Shown one piece after another: positions 8,659 to 17,093 of a stretch of DNA of 40,508 nt. The stretch is from assembly GCA_018662925.1 (NCBI GenBank), contig JABJFC010000020.1, forward strand, positions 1-40,508. The letters run 5' to 3'. Source of the DNA: Alphaproteobacteria bacterium (GTDB lineage Bacteria > Pseudomonadota > Alphaproteobacteria > 16-39-46 > JABJFC01). Position numbers and translations under genes: made by a program. Numbering within the stretch: position 1 is the stretch's first letter; each line of letters begins with the position of its first letter. The notes below the pieces were generated by a model. It ran no database searches and was not told the origin of the DNA. It saw only the letters and a list, made by a program, of their open reading frames with translations.

Positions 8659-8762
8659 AAAAAAAAGCCGGGTAATAAAACCCGGCTAAGTTTACAGGGA
8701 GGCTATTACGTCTGGGAGACGTAACGGGCTATTTAAAGCCCTACCAGACTTTGCGTCTGGAT
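8659..8762 (-). ncRNA. Candidate sRNA, copy 1 of three tandem copies
   Basis: Read on the minus strand, this is a compact string of four hairpins. Hairpin D is CCAGAC/GTCTGG (8744-8760). Hairpin C is GGGCT/AGCCC (8726-8741). Hairpin B has an 8-pair stem around loop CCC (8706-8724). After a linker containing GCCTCCCTGT (8694-8703) comes hairpin A, an 8-pair GC-rich stem (8666-8687), running into eight U (8659-8666), a textbook rho-independent terminator. A promoter-like TTGACT/CATATA pair lies just upstream. The linker and loop carry CCUCCC and CUCCC, which resemble the anti-Shine-Dalgarno end of 16S rRNA and the CU-rich motifs of alphaproteobacterial AbcR/alpha-r sRNAs. That comparison is by pattern only. 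Confidence 0.7.
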
Positions 8763-8769
8763 ATTGATA

Positions 8770-8798
8770 TATATGACATACTATATCGATATAGTCAA
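8770..8798 (-). promoter_or_regulatory. Candidate promoter of sRNA copy 1
   Basis: On the minus strand TTGACT (8793-8798) and CATATA (8770-8775) are separated by 17 bases, close to a sigma-70 consensus. Predicted initiation falls near 8762, immediately before the first hairpin of copy 1. This agreement between promoter, hairpins and terminator is the best support that copy 1 is an independent transcript. Confidence 0.6.
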
Positions 8799-8918
8799 CA
8801 TAAAAATCGGGACATCAGGTTATGCATTTTTTATATATCTAGATAGCTTTTCATTAAAAACTTAAAAAGCCTTTGAACACACTGAGAATATTGTATAGAG
8901 TCATTCCCTCGTAGATTT

Positions 8919-9021
8919 AAAAAAAACCGGGCACAAGGCCCGGTCGAAGTTTTACAGGGAGGCTTTACGTCTGGGAGACGTAAAGGGCTACTTAAAGCCC
9001 GTCGAACTCGTAAGCTCGACA
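8919..9021 (-). ncRNA. Candidate sRNA, copy 2 of three tandem copies
   Basis: This is the second copy, with the same four-hairpin order and the same overall length (about 102 nt from U-tract to first stem). The segment 8952-9000 is nearly identical to 8691-8741 of copy 1. It includes the linker GCCTCCCTGT and the CCC-loop hairpin, here extended to ten pairs (8963-8985). The terminator stem differs in sequence (CCGGGC with GCCCGG, 8926-8944) yet still pairs and ends in eight U. The outer hairpin D has an unrelated sequence (GTCGA with TCGAC, 9001-9020) but still pairs. Keeping pairing while changing sequence points to selection on RNA structure. A promoter as clear as that of copy 1 is not visible. 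Confidence 0.65.
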
Positions 9022-9157
9022 TAAATTTACTCTAAGCAAAATTCCGTCCTATTTCTACTATAATTTAGCCATATGAGGTTTGCGTTTTGCGCATAGCTTA
9101 TTTGGCAAGTCATCTTAGATTTAAGTCTTTGATAGAAAATGACAATATTATCTATGC

Positions 9158-9252
9158 AAAAAAACGAGCACGAAATCGGTCTAGATCTAACTGGAAGGCT
9201 TTATCTCTGGGAGACCTATGGGGCCCATTAAAGCCTCTCGAACAATGCTCGG
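9158..9252 (-). ncRNA. Diverged third copy of the sRNA-like repeat
   Basis: This copy aligns over its whole length with copies 1 and 2 but is shorter by a few bases and partly decayed. It keeps seven U at the end, the TCTCCCAGA loop region, the TTTAA segment of hairpin C, and an outer hairpin (CGAGC with GTTCG). The linker CCTCCC has become CCTTCC, and the terminator and B stems have uncompensated mismatches. TATAAT on the minus strand at 9274-9279 could act as a -10 box, without a good -35. It may be an inactive relic or a specialised paralogue; the sequence favours a relic. Confidence 0.45.
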
Positions 9253-9341
9253 AATTAGTTGATTTTAGGGCATATTATATCAAAAATGGCAAAGGTAGTT
9301 CCACAAACTTTAATCCCAGGCTTTCGTAGTGCACTGATAGC

Positions 9342-11399
9342 CTAAGAGGACTGAGTTTGGTTAAATACCGATAAAACAAAGCAAAATTCTCTTGCCTTCT
9401 CTTGAAGGCTCTTAAATCTGCCCGAAAAACCCCCGTGGCCACTTTCCATATTCGTATCCAATAAAACCAGATTTCCGCTTGTATTCTGTTCTCTAAGCTT
9501 TGCTACCCACTTGGAAGGCTCCCAGTAAGTGACTCTAGGATCATTAAGTCCCGATAATGCCAGTATATTTGGGTATCCCTTAGGCTGGATATTGTCATAG
9601 GGTGAATAGGAGAGCATATACTCAAAGTAATTTTTCTTGTTCGGATTCCCCCATTCGTCATACTCAAGAGTCGTAAGGGGAAGGGTGTCGTCAAGCATTG
9701 TATTAACCATATCAACAAAGGGAACGCCCGCTATGGCTGCTTTAAACAATTCCGGCCTCATATTAAGGGTCGCCCCAATAAGCAAGCCTCCAGCGCTTCT
9801 CCCAGCAATAGCGATATTTCCTTTGGCCGTATACTTTTCCTTAATAAGATGTTCCGCCGTGGCGATGAAATCATAAAAAGTATTTTTTTTCTTTAAAAAC
9901 TTTCCATCTTCATACCATTGCCTTCCCAATTCGGATCCGCCCCTGATATGGGCAACGGCATATATGAATCCCCGATCAATGAGGCTAAAAATATCACTTT
10001 CAAACCAATCAGATAGGGTTATGCCATAGGATCCATAGCCATATAGATAGCACGGAGCCGTTCCATCTCGTTTCGTTCCCTTGCGATATAGAAGAGAAAC
10101 GGGCACCTTGACCCCATCATGACTTGTCACAAAAATGTGCTCACTTACGTAATGATCAGACGAAAACGTAGGAATTACCTTTCTTTTCAAGGACTCAAGC
10201 TTTCTCTGTTCCACGTGATACGCATATGTCGTGGGCGGTGTCAAAAGCGATGAATAGGAAATCCGATACACGCACGACTCATAAGTTGGATTAATGTCCG
10301 GCCCAACTGCATATGAGGAATCCGGAAATTGGACGTAATGCTCTTTGCCATTGCCAAACTCAATAACCCTCACCCTTGGAATTCCCTTTTGTCGTTCAAA
10401 GACAATCAGATACTCTTTGAATACATCCAAACCCCTTAGATAAACCTCACGAGACTCTCGTAAAAACTCTTCCCAATCTCCCTCATGCAAATTTTTAATG
10501 GGAACCTTCATCACTTTAAAATTCAACGCATTTTCATTGGTTAAGATATAAAAATAGTCACCCCAATGATAAATACTGTACTCGACACCCTGACTCCTTT
10601 TTTTAACCGTTTGAAGAGTCGGTGATACTTCCTGAGTTTCAAAAAAAGAAATTTCGCTAGTGATTGCCCCATGCAACTCTAGAAAAATGAATCTTTCGCT
10701 CCTTGATTTGGAGAGACCCAGGAAAAACTCTTCATCCTTTTCTTGATAGATAAGGGCATCTGAATCAACATTCCCCCCAAGAACATGCTGGAAAGCACAA
10801 TCCGGACGATGGAGTTCATTTAACTTGGTATAGTAAACAATTTCGTCCGATACCCATTCAAATGAAGTAGAGGCATCTCTAATCACATCGGTCAAATCCT
10901 CGCCAGACTCTAAATCCTTGAAATATATAGTATAATGCTCATCTCCCGAGGTATCTAAAGAATAGGCTAAAATTCTGTGGTTCGGACTCATCTCAAACAC
11001 GCCTACTTTTACATATTCGTGCTTTTTCCCTATTGTATTAACATCCAAGAGTATCTCTTCCTGTGCCTCTAGAGAGCCTCTCTTGCGGCAATAAATTGTA
11101 TACTCTTTTCCCGCCTCTTGACGCGTATAATAAAAATAGTCCCCCCACTTAAAGGGTGCCGATTCATCATCTTCCTTGATACGGCCCTTCATTTCCTGGA
11201 AAAGCTTTTTTTCTAGTTCTTTATGAGAACTTAAAACTTCCTCAGTATAGTCATTTTCCTTTTTCAAATGTTCGATGACCTCTGGATTATCCCTGTTTCT
11301 GAACCAGAAATAATCATCTAAGAGTTTGTGTTCATGTATCTTTGTCTCATGAGGTTCCTTCCTCATCACAGGAGGTTGTAGCATTTTCTTGAAAGTCAT
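9342..11399 (-). CDS. ptrB: Oligopeptidase B (S9A serine peptidase)
   Basis: A 685-residue S9A peptidase of normal length. It cleaves short peptides after Lys or Arg in the cytoplasm, helping peptide turnover. Residues 1 to about 70 and from about 410 form the catalytic alpha/beta-hydrolase domain around a seven-bladed propeller that excludes large proteins. The N-terminal HETKIHEHKLLDDYFWFRNR is typical. The triad is Ser535 in GRSAGG, Asp620 in LNDPRV and His655 in ESGHGGFSGR. The FLYGYGSYG-type oxyanion motif appears as CYLYGYGSYG. There is no signal peptide. It stands alone, convergent with the sRNA-like array and downstream of a coiled-coil protein gene on the same strand. Confidence 0.95.
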   Translation of the reverse strand: MTFKKMLQPPVMRKEPHETKIHEHKLLDDYFWFRNRDNPEVIEHLKKENDYTEEVLSSHKELEKKLFQEMKGRIKEDDESAPFKWGDYFYYTRQEAGKEYTIYCRKRGSLEAQEEILLDVNTIGKKHEYVKVGVFEMSPNHRILAYSLDTSGDEHYTIYFKDLESGEDLTDVIRDASTSFEWVSDEIVYYTKLNELHRPDCAFQHVLGGNVDSDALIYQEKDEEFFLGLSKSRSERFIFLELHGAITSEISFFETQEVSPTLQTVKKRSQGVEYSIYHWGDYFYILTNENALNFKVMKVPIKNLHEGDWEEFLRESREVYLRGLDVFKEYLIVFERQKGIPRVRVIEFGNGKEHYVQFPDSSYAVGPDINPTYESCVYRISYSSLLTPPTTYAYHVEQRKLESLKRKVIPTFSSDHYVSEHIFVTSHDGVKVPVSLLYRKGTKRDGTAPCYLYGYGSYGITLSDWFESDIFSLIDRGFIYAVAHIRGGSELGRQWYEDGKFLKKKNTFYDFIATAEHLIKEKYTAKGNIAIAGRSAGGLLIGATLNMRPELFKAAIAGVPFVDMVNTMLDDTLPLTTLEYDEWGNPNKKNYFEYMLSYSPYDNIQPKGYPNILALSGLNDPRVTYWEPSKWVAKLREQNTSGNLVLLDTNMESGHGGFSGRFKSLQEKAREFCFVLSVFNQTQSS

Positions 11400-11476
11400 G
11401 TATTTTGTCCGCGTCAGATTTCAGATATAGAATCCTACCAACGCTAGCCTAAAAGGTACAGATCAAAAAAGAGTCT

Positions 11477-13096
11477 CTAACTGCGTCCACGCCGAATTCT
11501 CTCTTGATGAACATGATGTCGATTCTCATTGTCGTTTGAACGTGTTTCCCTAATTTCAGTACTTCTAAGAAATTCTATGTCTTCATCTGTAAACAGCAAT
11601 TCCTTTTTCGCCTTGCGATTTTCTTTCCTTATTTTCGACATTTTCTTGAGTTGACCCTGAATCAACTTACGTTTTTTAGAAACTGCGCTTTTGAAAATCT
11701 GCTTTTGCTGAGCAATTTTTTTCCTCTCCATATTTTTTCTTTTTGCTATATGTTTTTTATCTGCTTTCAACTTCGATGAAATCTTTTGCCTCATAATTTT
11801 CTTTTGATTCGCTAGCTTTTTTGCTGCAGCCTTCTTGTTCTTTGCAAGTCGAACTTTGTCTGTCTTTTTCTCCTTGGCAAGCTGCCTACTCGCCTTCTTG
11901 GCCTCCCGCGCTATCCGTTTTTTATCTGCTTTCTGCTCCCTGGAAAGCTTTCTTTCGTCAGCTTTCTCTGTCGCTATCCGTTTTTCATCAGCTCTGGTCT
12001 TCTTAGCTAGTTTTTTTGCTGCTGCTTTTTCTTTGGCTATGCGCTTTTCCTCAACCTTTTTCTCTTGGGCAAGTTTTCTTGCCGCTGCTTTTTCTCTCGC
12101 TATACGATTTTTTTCTGCCTTTTTCTCTTGGGCCAATTTTCTCGCTGCCGCTTTTTTCTCCTTAGCTATGCGATTTTTTTCCGCCTTCTTCTCCTGAGCA
12201 AGCTTTCTAGCCGCCGCTTTCTTCTCCTTGGCTAGGCGCTGTTCTTCTGCTTTTTTCTCTCTAGAAAGTTTTCTGGCTTCCTCCCTCTTTTCCTTGGCTA
12301 TGCGCTGTTCTTCTACCTTTATCTGTTTAGCCAGTTTTCTTTCAGCTTCTTTTGCCTCTCTTGCTAAGCGCTTTTCCGCCGCTTTCTCCTTGGAAATTTT
12401 CTTTTCTAATTCTCTTTTCACTTCTACTAAACGATTTTCTTCAGCACGTTTCTCCTGAGCAAGCTTCTGCGATGCTTCATCTTTTTCTTGAGCCAAACGG
12501 TCGACTTCTGCTTGCTCTCTAGCAAGTTTCTCCTCTGCCTCTTTCTTCTGTCTGGACAGACTCTCTATTTTTTCTTGTTCCTGGGCAAGCTTCTCCTGAG
12601 CTTTTTCCTGCTCTTCAGCAAGTTTATCAGTTTCGCTTTTATCTGTATCACTCTCATCCTTCTTCTTTTCAACAATCTGCTTTTCAGTTGCTTTCCCGGA
12701 AACGAGCCCAGAAGGCTGAATGCTAATTTTCTGCCCTTTTTCCTCAAATGTTTCATTTCTTCGAGAATAGCTTGTCACATTCTTCAATTTTTCTTTTTCT
12801 TTCAGTGAGTCCCACGCACTTTCCGAAATATAGGTGACGGCAGCATCCAACTCACCAGCATCCAAATCTCCTGCATTTCCGATATAACGGATTTGCTTTA
12901 CGCCTTGAGCTATAAAGGGTCTTATTTGCCCTTTGTTACCGGGGTTCTGCAAACTGCCAATTCCTGGAACTTTCTTTTGAGAGTGTACATAAGCAGTCTT
13001 CTCGTTAATCCCTGTTTCAGCAACAGAAACATGAGACAAAAACAGGACAATGCCTAAGCATAGTCCCAAACTGACCAACCACCTATAAATGCTCAT
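11477..13096 (-). CDS. Exported Lys/Glu/Ala-rich repetitive coiled-coil protein
   Basis: I place the start at the ATG at 13096, giving 539 residues, because a normal Sec signal peptide begins there (MSIYRWLVSLGLCLGIVLFL, cut after SVA near residue 26) with AGGGG seven bases upstream. The frame extends 16 codons further left without such support. After about 110 unique residues comes a stretch of roughly 330 residues made almost wholly of Lys, Glu, Ala, Arg, Leu and Ile. It has imperfect 11- and 22-residue repeats of the form KLAQEKKAEKNRIAKEKKAA, predicting one long charged helix or coiled coil. The C-terminus ends in a basic segment with HHVHQERIRRGRS. TolA-like and other envelope-spanning helices look similar, but no TolA domain is seen. 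The function is unknown. Confidence 0.72.
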   Translation of the reverse strand: MSIYRWLVSLGLCLGIVLFLSHVSVAETGINEKTAYVHSQKKVPGIGSLQNPGNKGQIRPFIAQGVKQIRYIGNAGDLDAGELDAAVTYISESAWDSLKEKEKLKNVTSYSRRNETFEEKGQKISIQPSGLVSGKATEKQIVEKKKDESDTDKSETDKLAEEQEKAQEKLAQEQEKIESLSRQKKEAEEKLAREQAEVDRLAQEKDEASQKLAQEKRAEENRLVEVKRELEKKISKEKAAEKRLAREAKEAERKLAKQIKVEEQRIAKEKREEARKLSREKKAEEQRLAKEKKAAARKLAQEKKAEKNRIAKEKKAAARKLAQEKKAEKNRIAREKAAARKLAQEKKVEEKRIAKEKAAAKKLAKKTRADEKRIATEKADERKLSREQKADKKRIAREAKKASRQLAKEKKTDKVRLAKNKKAAAKKLANQKKIMRQKISSKLKADKKHIAKRKNMERKKIAQQKQIFKSAVSKKRKLIQGQLKKMSKIRKENRKAKKELLFTDEDIEFLRSTEIRETRSNDNENRHHVHQERIRRGRS

Positions 13097-13313
13097 CTCC
13101 CCGCCCCTAAATTGTTCATACTCTCCTATTGTATCAGAATTCAAAATGAAAATGAAAATATATATGTTTTTTTCTTGCTAAATATTTTTAAAGAATATAT
13201 TCTGAGGAGCTTTATTATTTAGAGGCTAAAATGATCCGATAATCTTTCTGTCACTCTGGCTATCACTTTGATGAGGCCATTTTGATCTTCTAAAAAAACA
13301 TTGATTAAATTCG

Positions 13314-15140
13314 ATGCTGGGGATTTTTGTCTCAAAATTCTACAACTTTTTATTTGGAAACGACACAATGCTACCGAAGAAACTATCTTCTTTCTTATGG
13401 CACTTTATTAAACGCCAAAGGATTGGTTTTGCAGCCATGGCTCTTTTGGCCCCAGTTTGGGGATTGGAACAAACGATCTATTCTTATGTCTTAAAGACAA
13501 TAGTAGATACGCTTTCACAGTTTTCTGGCCCCAAGGAGTCCGTTTTCGCTTCCCTGAGCGCTCCCCTTTGGCTTGGTTTTACAACCTACATAACCCTGGA
13601 ACTGTGTTTTAGATCTTACGGCTTCATTACAACTTATGTGATTCCCAAGTTCAGAAAATCCATTCGGAAAGAAATGTTTACGTATGTAGAGCAACACTCT
13701 CATCGTTACTTTTCTGATACGTTTGCTGGAAGCATCTCCAACAAGATAAATGACATGACCCGCAGCAGTGGACTCATTATTAAAGACATACTGGAAGTTT
13801 TTGCCCCAATTCTCCTCGCCACCGCATTTTCCATTGCATTGCTCATTCCTATTAGCCTGTGGCTTGCGAGTATTTTAGCAATCTGGTTTTCTATACATCT
13901 TGGGGTTTGTTATTTCTTTTCAAGAAAATGTGCCTCCTATTCAAAAGTACATTCTGAGTCTCAGAGCACCCTGCAAGGAAAGATAGTAGACAGCATTTCT
14001 AATATTCTAAATGTACGTCTGTTTTCACATCATCCTTTTGAAGGGCGCTACTTAAATAACTTCTTAACTGACGAAGCACAGAAACTTCATCGAGAGATGC
14101 AATTTATGGAGAAAGTAAAGCTCCTGCTCGGCATCCTAAGTCTTATAGAATATGCAGCCATCATTTCTACCACTATATATTTGTGGCAAATTGATGCCAT
14201 TACCATTGGCGATTTCATTCTGATTATTGGAATCACCCAGAATATTCTTCACTTAGCCTGGTATATGGGATTGGAATTTCCTTACTTTTTCCAGGAGCTT
14301 GGTGTCGCTACCCAAGCCTTGTCTATTATTACCCCTCCCCATGAAATACTAGATGCGCGAGGTGCCCCAGACTTAAATATGACCTCAGGCAAAATAAAGT
14401 TTGATCAAGTCACATTTTCATACAGTCCTAAACTCACCCTCTTTAAAGACCTGTCGCTTACAATTGGAGACGGGGAAAAAATTGGGCTTGTGGGATTTTC
14501 TGGCAGCGGGAAGAGTACATTTGTAAATCTTATGCTTAGAAATTTTGACATCGATTCTGGTAGCATCCTTATTAATGGCCAAAATATTGCAAAAGTGACT
14601 CAATCCTCTCTCAGAGCACAAATCGCAATGATTCCGCAAGATTCATTACTCTTTCATCGATCCTTGTGGGAGAATATTCGCTATGGGAAACTGAGTGCAA
14701 CTGATCAAGATGTCATCGCTGCTGCTAAGCAGGCACATTGTCATGAGTTTATCCTGGAAATGCCCGAACAGTACGATTCGCTTGTGGGTGAGCGTGGCAT
14801 TAAGTTATCTGGGGGGCAGCGCCAACGGATTGCTATTGCTCGAGCTATTTTAAAGGATGCTCCTATTCTTATTTTGGATGAGGCTACCTCAGCATTGGAC
14901 ACGATCGTAGAGCGTAAAATCCAAGAAAGCTTGGAAAGTCTTATGGAAAATCGTACCACAATCGTTATTGCCCACAGACTTTCGACTCTTTTGGGGATGG
15001 ATCGCATCTTTGTTTTTGATCAAGGGCAGATCATTCAAGAAGGGACCCATGGAGAATTAATAGACCGTGAAGGACTCTACAAACAGCTCTGGGAAATGCA
15101 AATCTCAGGCCAACGACTGAACGATCAAGTGGTTGCTTGA
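13314..15140 (+). CDS. ABC exporter, fused membrane and ATPase domains
   Basis: A 608-residue half-transporter of the ABCB/MsbA type. Residues about 30-330 form the six-helix membrane domain, and residues about 355-595 form the ATPase. Walker A GFSGSGKST is at 394-402, the Q-loop is in IPQDSLLFH, the signature is LSGGQRQRIAIARAIL, Walker B is ILILDEATSALD, and the switch His is in IVIAHRLST. It would work as a homodimer exporting a lipid, peptide or drug. The substrate is not predictable, although MsbA-like lipid export is possible. A later ATG at 13368 (MLPKKLSSFLW) is an alternative start, giving 590 residues. It is convergent with the broken MFS gene and shares a hairpin with it. Confidence 0.93.
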   Translation: MLGIFVSKFYNFLFGNDTMLPKKLSSFLWHFIKRQRIGFAAMALLAPVWGLEQTIYSYVLKTIVDTLSQFSGPKESVFASLSAPLWLGFTTYITLELCFRSYGFITTYVIPKFRKSIRKEMFTYVEQHSHRYFSDTFAGSISNKINDMTRSSGLIIKDILEVFAPILLATAFSIALLIPISLWLASILAIWFSIHLGVCYFFSRKCASYSKVHSESQSTLQGKIVDSISNILNVRLFSHHPFEGRYLNNFLTDEAQKLHREMQFMEKVKLLLGILSLIEYAAIISTTIYLWQIDAITIGDFILIIGITQNILHLAWYMGLEFPYFFQELGVATQALSIITPPHEILDARGAPDLNMTSGKIKFDQVTFSYSPKLTLFKDLSLTIGDGEKIGLVGFSGSGKSTFVNLMLRNFDIDSGSILINGQNIAKVTQSSLRAQIAMIPQDSLLFHRSLWENIRYGKLSATDQDVIAAAKQAHCHEFILEMPEQYDSLVGERGIKLSGGQRQRIAIARAILKDAPILILDEATSALDTIVERKIQESLESLMENRTTIVIAHRLSTLLGMDRIFVFDQGQIIQEGTHGELIDREGLYKQLWEMQISGQRLNDQVVA

Positions 15141-15169
15141 TCGCAATTCATACCCAATCAAGCTCTTTT
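15135..15169 (+). terminator. Possible terminator between convergent genes
   Basis: GCTTGAT (15135-15141) and ATCAAGC (15157-15163) form a perfect seven-pair stem with a 15-nt loop, followed by TCTTTT. The left arm contains the stop codon of the ABC exporter. It probably ends that gene on the plus strand; the U-tract is short, so efficiency is uncertain. Confidence 0.4.
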
Positions 15170-16331
15170 GATCACCAGCATCAAAGAGGGAATAAATATG
15201 GCAAACGTCGCAACCATAGAAGCCCACACATACCATGCACTCCCGAAGCTTGAGATCCCATAACCAATAATAAGCGGTGCTAGAACTGCTCCAAACTTCC
15301 CAAGCATCCCATAGCCTGCCATAATTTCCGGAAGATCATCGGCAGACGCCTTCTGGCTTAAATACGCAAGTCCAAGGGTAAAACATGTACGTATGCATCC
15401 TCCCCATACAAATGACAAAACCCATACACTCCAGTGATACTCCATCAGGAATAGAAGCAAAACCAGGACTCCTAATAAGGAGGCTATTGTGAGAGATTTT
15501 ATCATTCCTATTTTGTCACCCAAGATCCCAAAAAATAGCGGCATGAAAGTAGCCCCAATAAAGGCTAAACTAAAAACGACGGAGGCTTCCCCCTGTGAAA
15601 ACCGGTAAAAATGCTCAATAAAAATGACGAAGAAGTTTCTAAACCCGCCTTGATCCAAGCCAATTCCACATGAGATCATGGCAATAAAGGGAAAAAGAAA
15701 TAGGATTCCAAAAACACTTTTTTTCTCAATTTTTAATGTTCTATCCCTTTTGCCACGAATATCCACAATCAGATACCTGGAAAGAAATATTGAGACTAAA
15801 AGTATTAAACATCCCAAGCCAATAGCATATAAAGTGCCCTTTCCCACTAAGTCCACCCCTGCAGCACCTAATGATGCCCCTCCTGCTGCAAAGACGCTGG
15901 ACAATGCGAAGGCTCTCCCTTTTGCTGTTTTATCCACTATAAAAGCAATGAGAAGATTTGCTCCATTGACTAGGTAAGCACTGCTTACACCCAAAAAAAT
16001 CCAAACAGCAAAGGAAACCTACGGGAACGTTGAGAAAAGGAAAGAGCAGAAACGAGACAATCATCAGCAAGAGTGAGACCAGAAATATCAGCTTAATATG
16101 AATATTTCTAAATGTTCTAGGAACAAAGTAGGAAGCAATAACGAAAGAAAGCCATAAAGTCGCAGCATCTATTCCTATAAAAAGCGAACTAAACCCATGA
16201 CTTTCAAAATCAAACGTCACAAACGTAATTGAAAAAAAAGTGGCCATAAAAGCCAAACCATAAATAAGGCAAACGATGAGAAAAACTTTCTTTTCAATTA
16301 CCCCTTTTAGCACATTCTCATATAGTGACAT
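15158..16331 (-). pseudogene. MFS transporter broken by one frameshift
   Basis: Two overlapping minus-strand frames together make one major facilitator of about 390 residues. The upstream part (16331 to about 16015) supplies the N-terminus and first membrane helices, ending well in LLFPFLNVPVG. The downstream part (to 15158) supplies the rest. Read back into the overlap, it continues as SFAVWIFLGVSSAYLVNGAN. Its first ATG-type start is not credible, and an in-frame TAG lies just upstream of that segment, so the break is near 16005-16025. A run of seven A on the plus strand (15993-15999) is close by and could also be the slip site. The rest of the gene has no stop, so the damage is recent or a sequencing error. 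The transported substrate is unknown. Confidence 0.8.
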
Positions 16332-16654
16332 TTTTCCTCCAAGCCGTATCTTGGTTTTCCAACCTTTTTTCTCTGGGAATTATAAAGAAAAATATCCGAC
16401 CGAGATAGCCCTTTCGAAAAACGTCAAAATATTAGAATAAGATTAAAAAAACTTGGCTCATCTTGAAACTATTTAAATCTAATATTCAGTGAGTTGTATC
16501 CGACGAAAGAAAAAAAATTCACAAAGAATCAATAATAACTACTTGTATAAAAAAAATATTTCTATTTTTCAAAACAGTTTTATGAATGAATTGGTATAAT
16601 GTTACTGTGGAAGTGTTTATTTGAAAAAGAAAGCATTGCCTTTGGGGGAAGAAG
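16332..16654. other. AT-rich divergent intergenic region before usg
   Basis: This 323-base gap lies between the start of the MFS gene (-) and usg (+). It is very AT-rich with several homopolymer A runs. The only clear element is an extended -10 box near its right end (16592-16600). No ORF, RNA gene or repeat was found. Confidence 0.5.
16592..16600 (+). promoter_or_regulatory. Extended -10 promoter element upstream of usg
   Basis: TGGTATAAT contains a perfect TATAAT (16595-16600) with the TGn extension that lets RNA polymerase work without a good -35 box; indeed none is seen 17 bases upstream. It lies about 55 bases before the usg ATG. Confidence 0.5.
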
Positions 16655-16918
16655 ATGACTGATTCCAATCATATTTTTCAGAACTATCATCTGACAACGG
16701 TTGAGATCACCTACTATTTACCAGATCATCCTTCCGTATTACAAACTTTTCTCTGGCAAGCGTACGATCAAGCGCCTACCTTTCCTCGGCTTAAAAATTT
16801 TCTAGACTACTGGTCCCATTCCATCGATGGGAAACTTCATTCTATCTCCCTGGCACACTTGCAGAGGATCGACTCCCGCGGCGCAAGGCACGTGGATTAC
16901 TTGGATACACTCCATTAG
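16655..16918 (+). CDS. usg: Usg family protein
   Basis: An 87-residue protein matching the alphaproteobacterial Usg family along its length. Shared features are the early YHLTTVEITYYLPDHPSVLQ (residues about 11-30), then FLWQAYDQAPTFPRLKNFLD, and the end IDGKLHSISLAHLQ. Usg was named from its place near tryptophan genes in some alphaproteobacteria, but its activity is unknown. No trp gene lies here. It has a strong GGGGGAAG ribosome site and an extended -10 promoter, so it looks like an independent, well-expressed gene. It is soluble, with no signal peptide or membrane helix. Confidence 0.88.
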   Translation: MTDSNHIFQNYHLTTVEITYYLPDHPSVLQTFLWQAYDQAPTFPRLKNFLDYWSHSIDGKLHSISLAHLQRIDSRGARHVDYLDTLH

Positions 16919-16925
16919 AAGCCGA

Positions 16926-16945
16926 CACATTTCATCAGAAATGTG
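16926..16945. other. Perfect inverted repeat after usg
   Basis: CACATTTC and GAAATGTG form a perfect eight-pair stem with loop ATCA, eight bases after the usg stop. No U-tract follows on either side, so it may protect the mRNA 3' end or act as a weak terminator. The remaining bases up to 17093 show nothing else. Confidence 0.35.
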
Positions 16946-17093
16946 CTCTGCCTAGAAGACACGCAACAAAAATCTCTCAGAGGAAACCTCCCCTCACACA
17001 AAACTGTCTCCGTATCCTTTAATGAACGAGCCAAAGGAGCAGGACTCAGAGGAGTTCTAAAAAGAAACAGGATTCAGAAGAATACTAGGTACG

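Noticed and set aside
8831-9022. 63-codon minus-strand open frame
   Set aside because: It coincides with copy 2 of the sRNA-like repeat and would read through the terminator hairpin.
8659-9252. Possible CRISPR array
   Set aside because: Only three copies about 240-260 bases apart, each about 100 nt with internal hairpins; unit and spacer sizes do not fit.
9087-9329. 80-codon plus-strand open frame
   Set aside because: It runs across the third sRNA-like copy, has no ribosome site and no protein-like composition.
11821-12808. Several open frames on the plus strand opposite the coiled-coil gene
   Set aside because: They are Phe/Ser/Ala-rich antisense images of the Lys/Glu/Ala repeats and lack ribosome sites and family matches.
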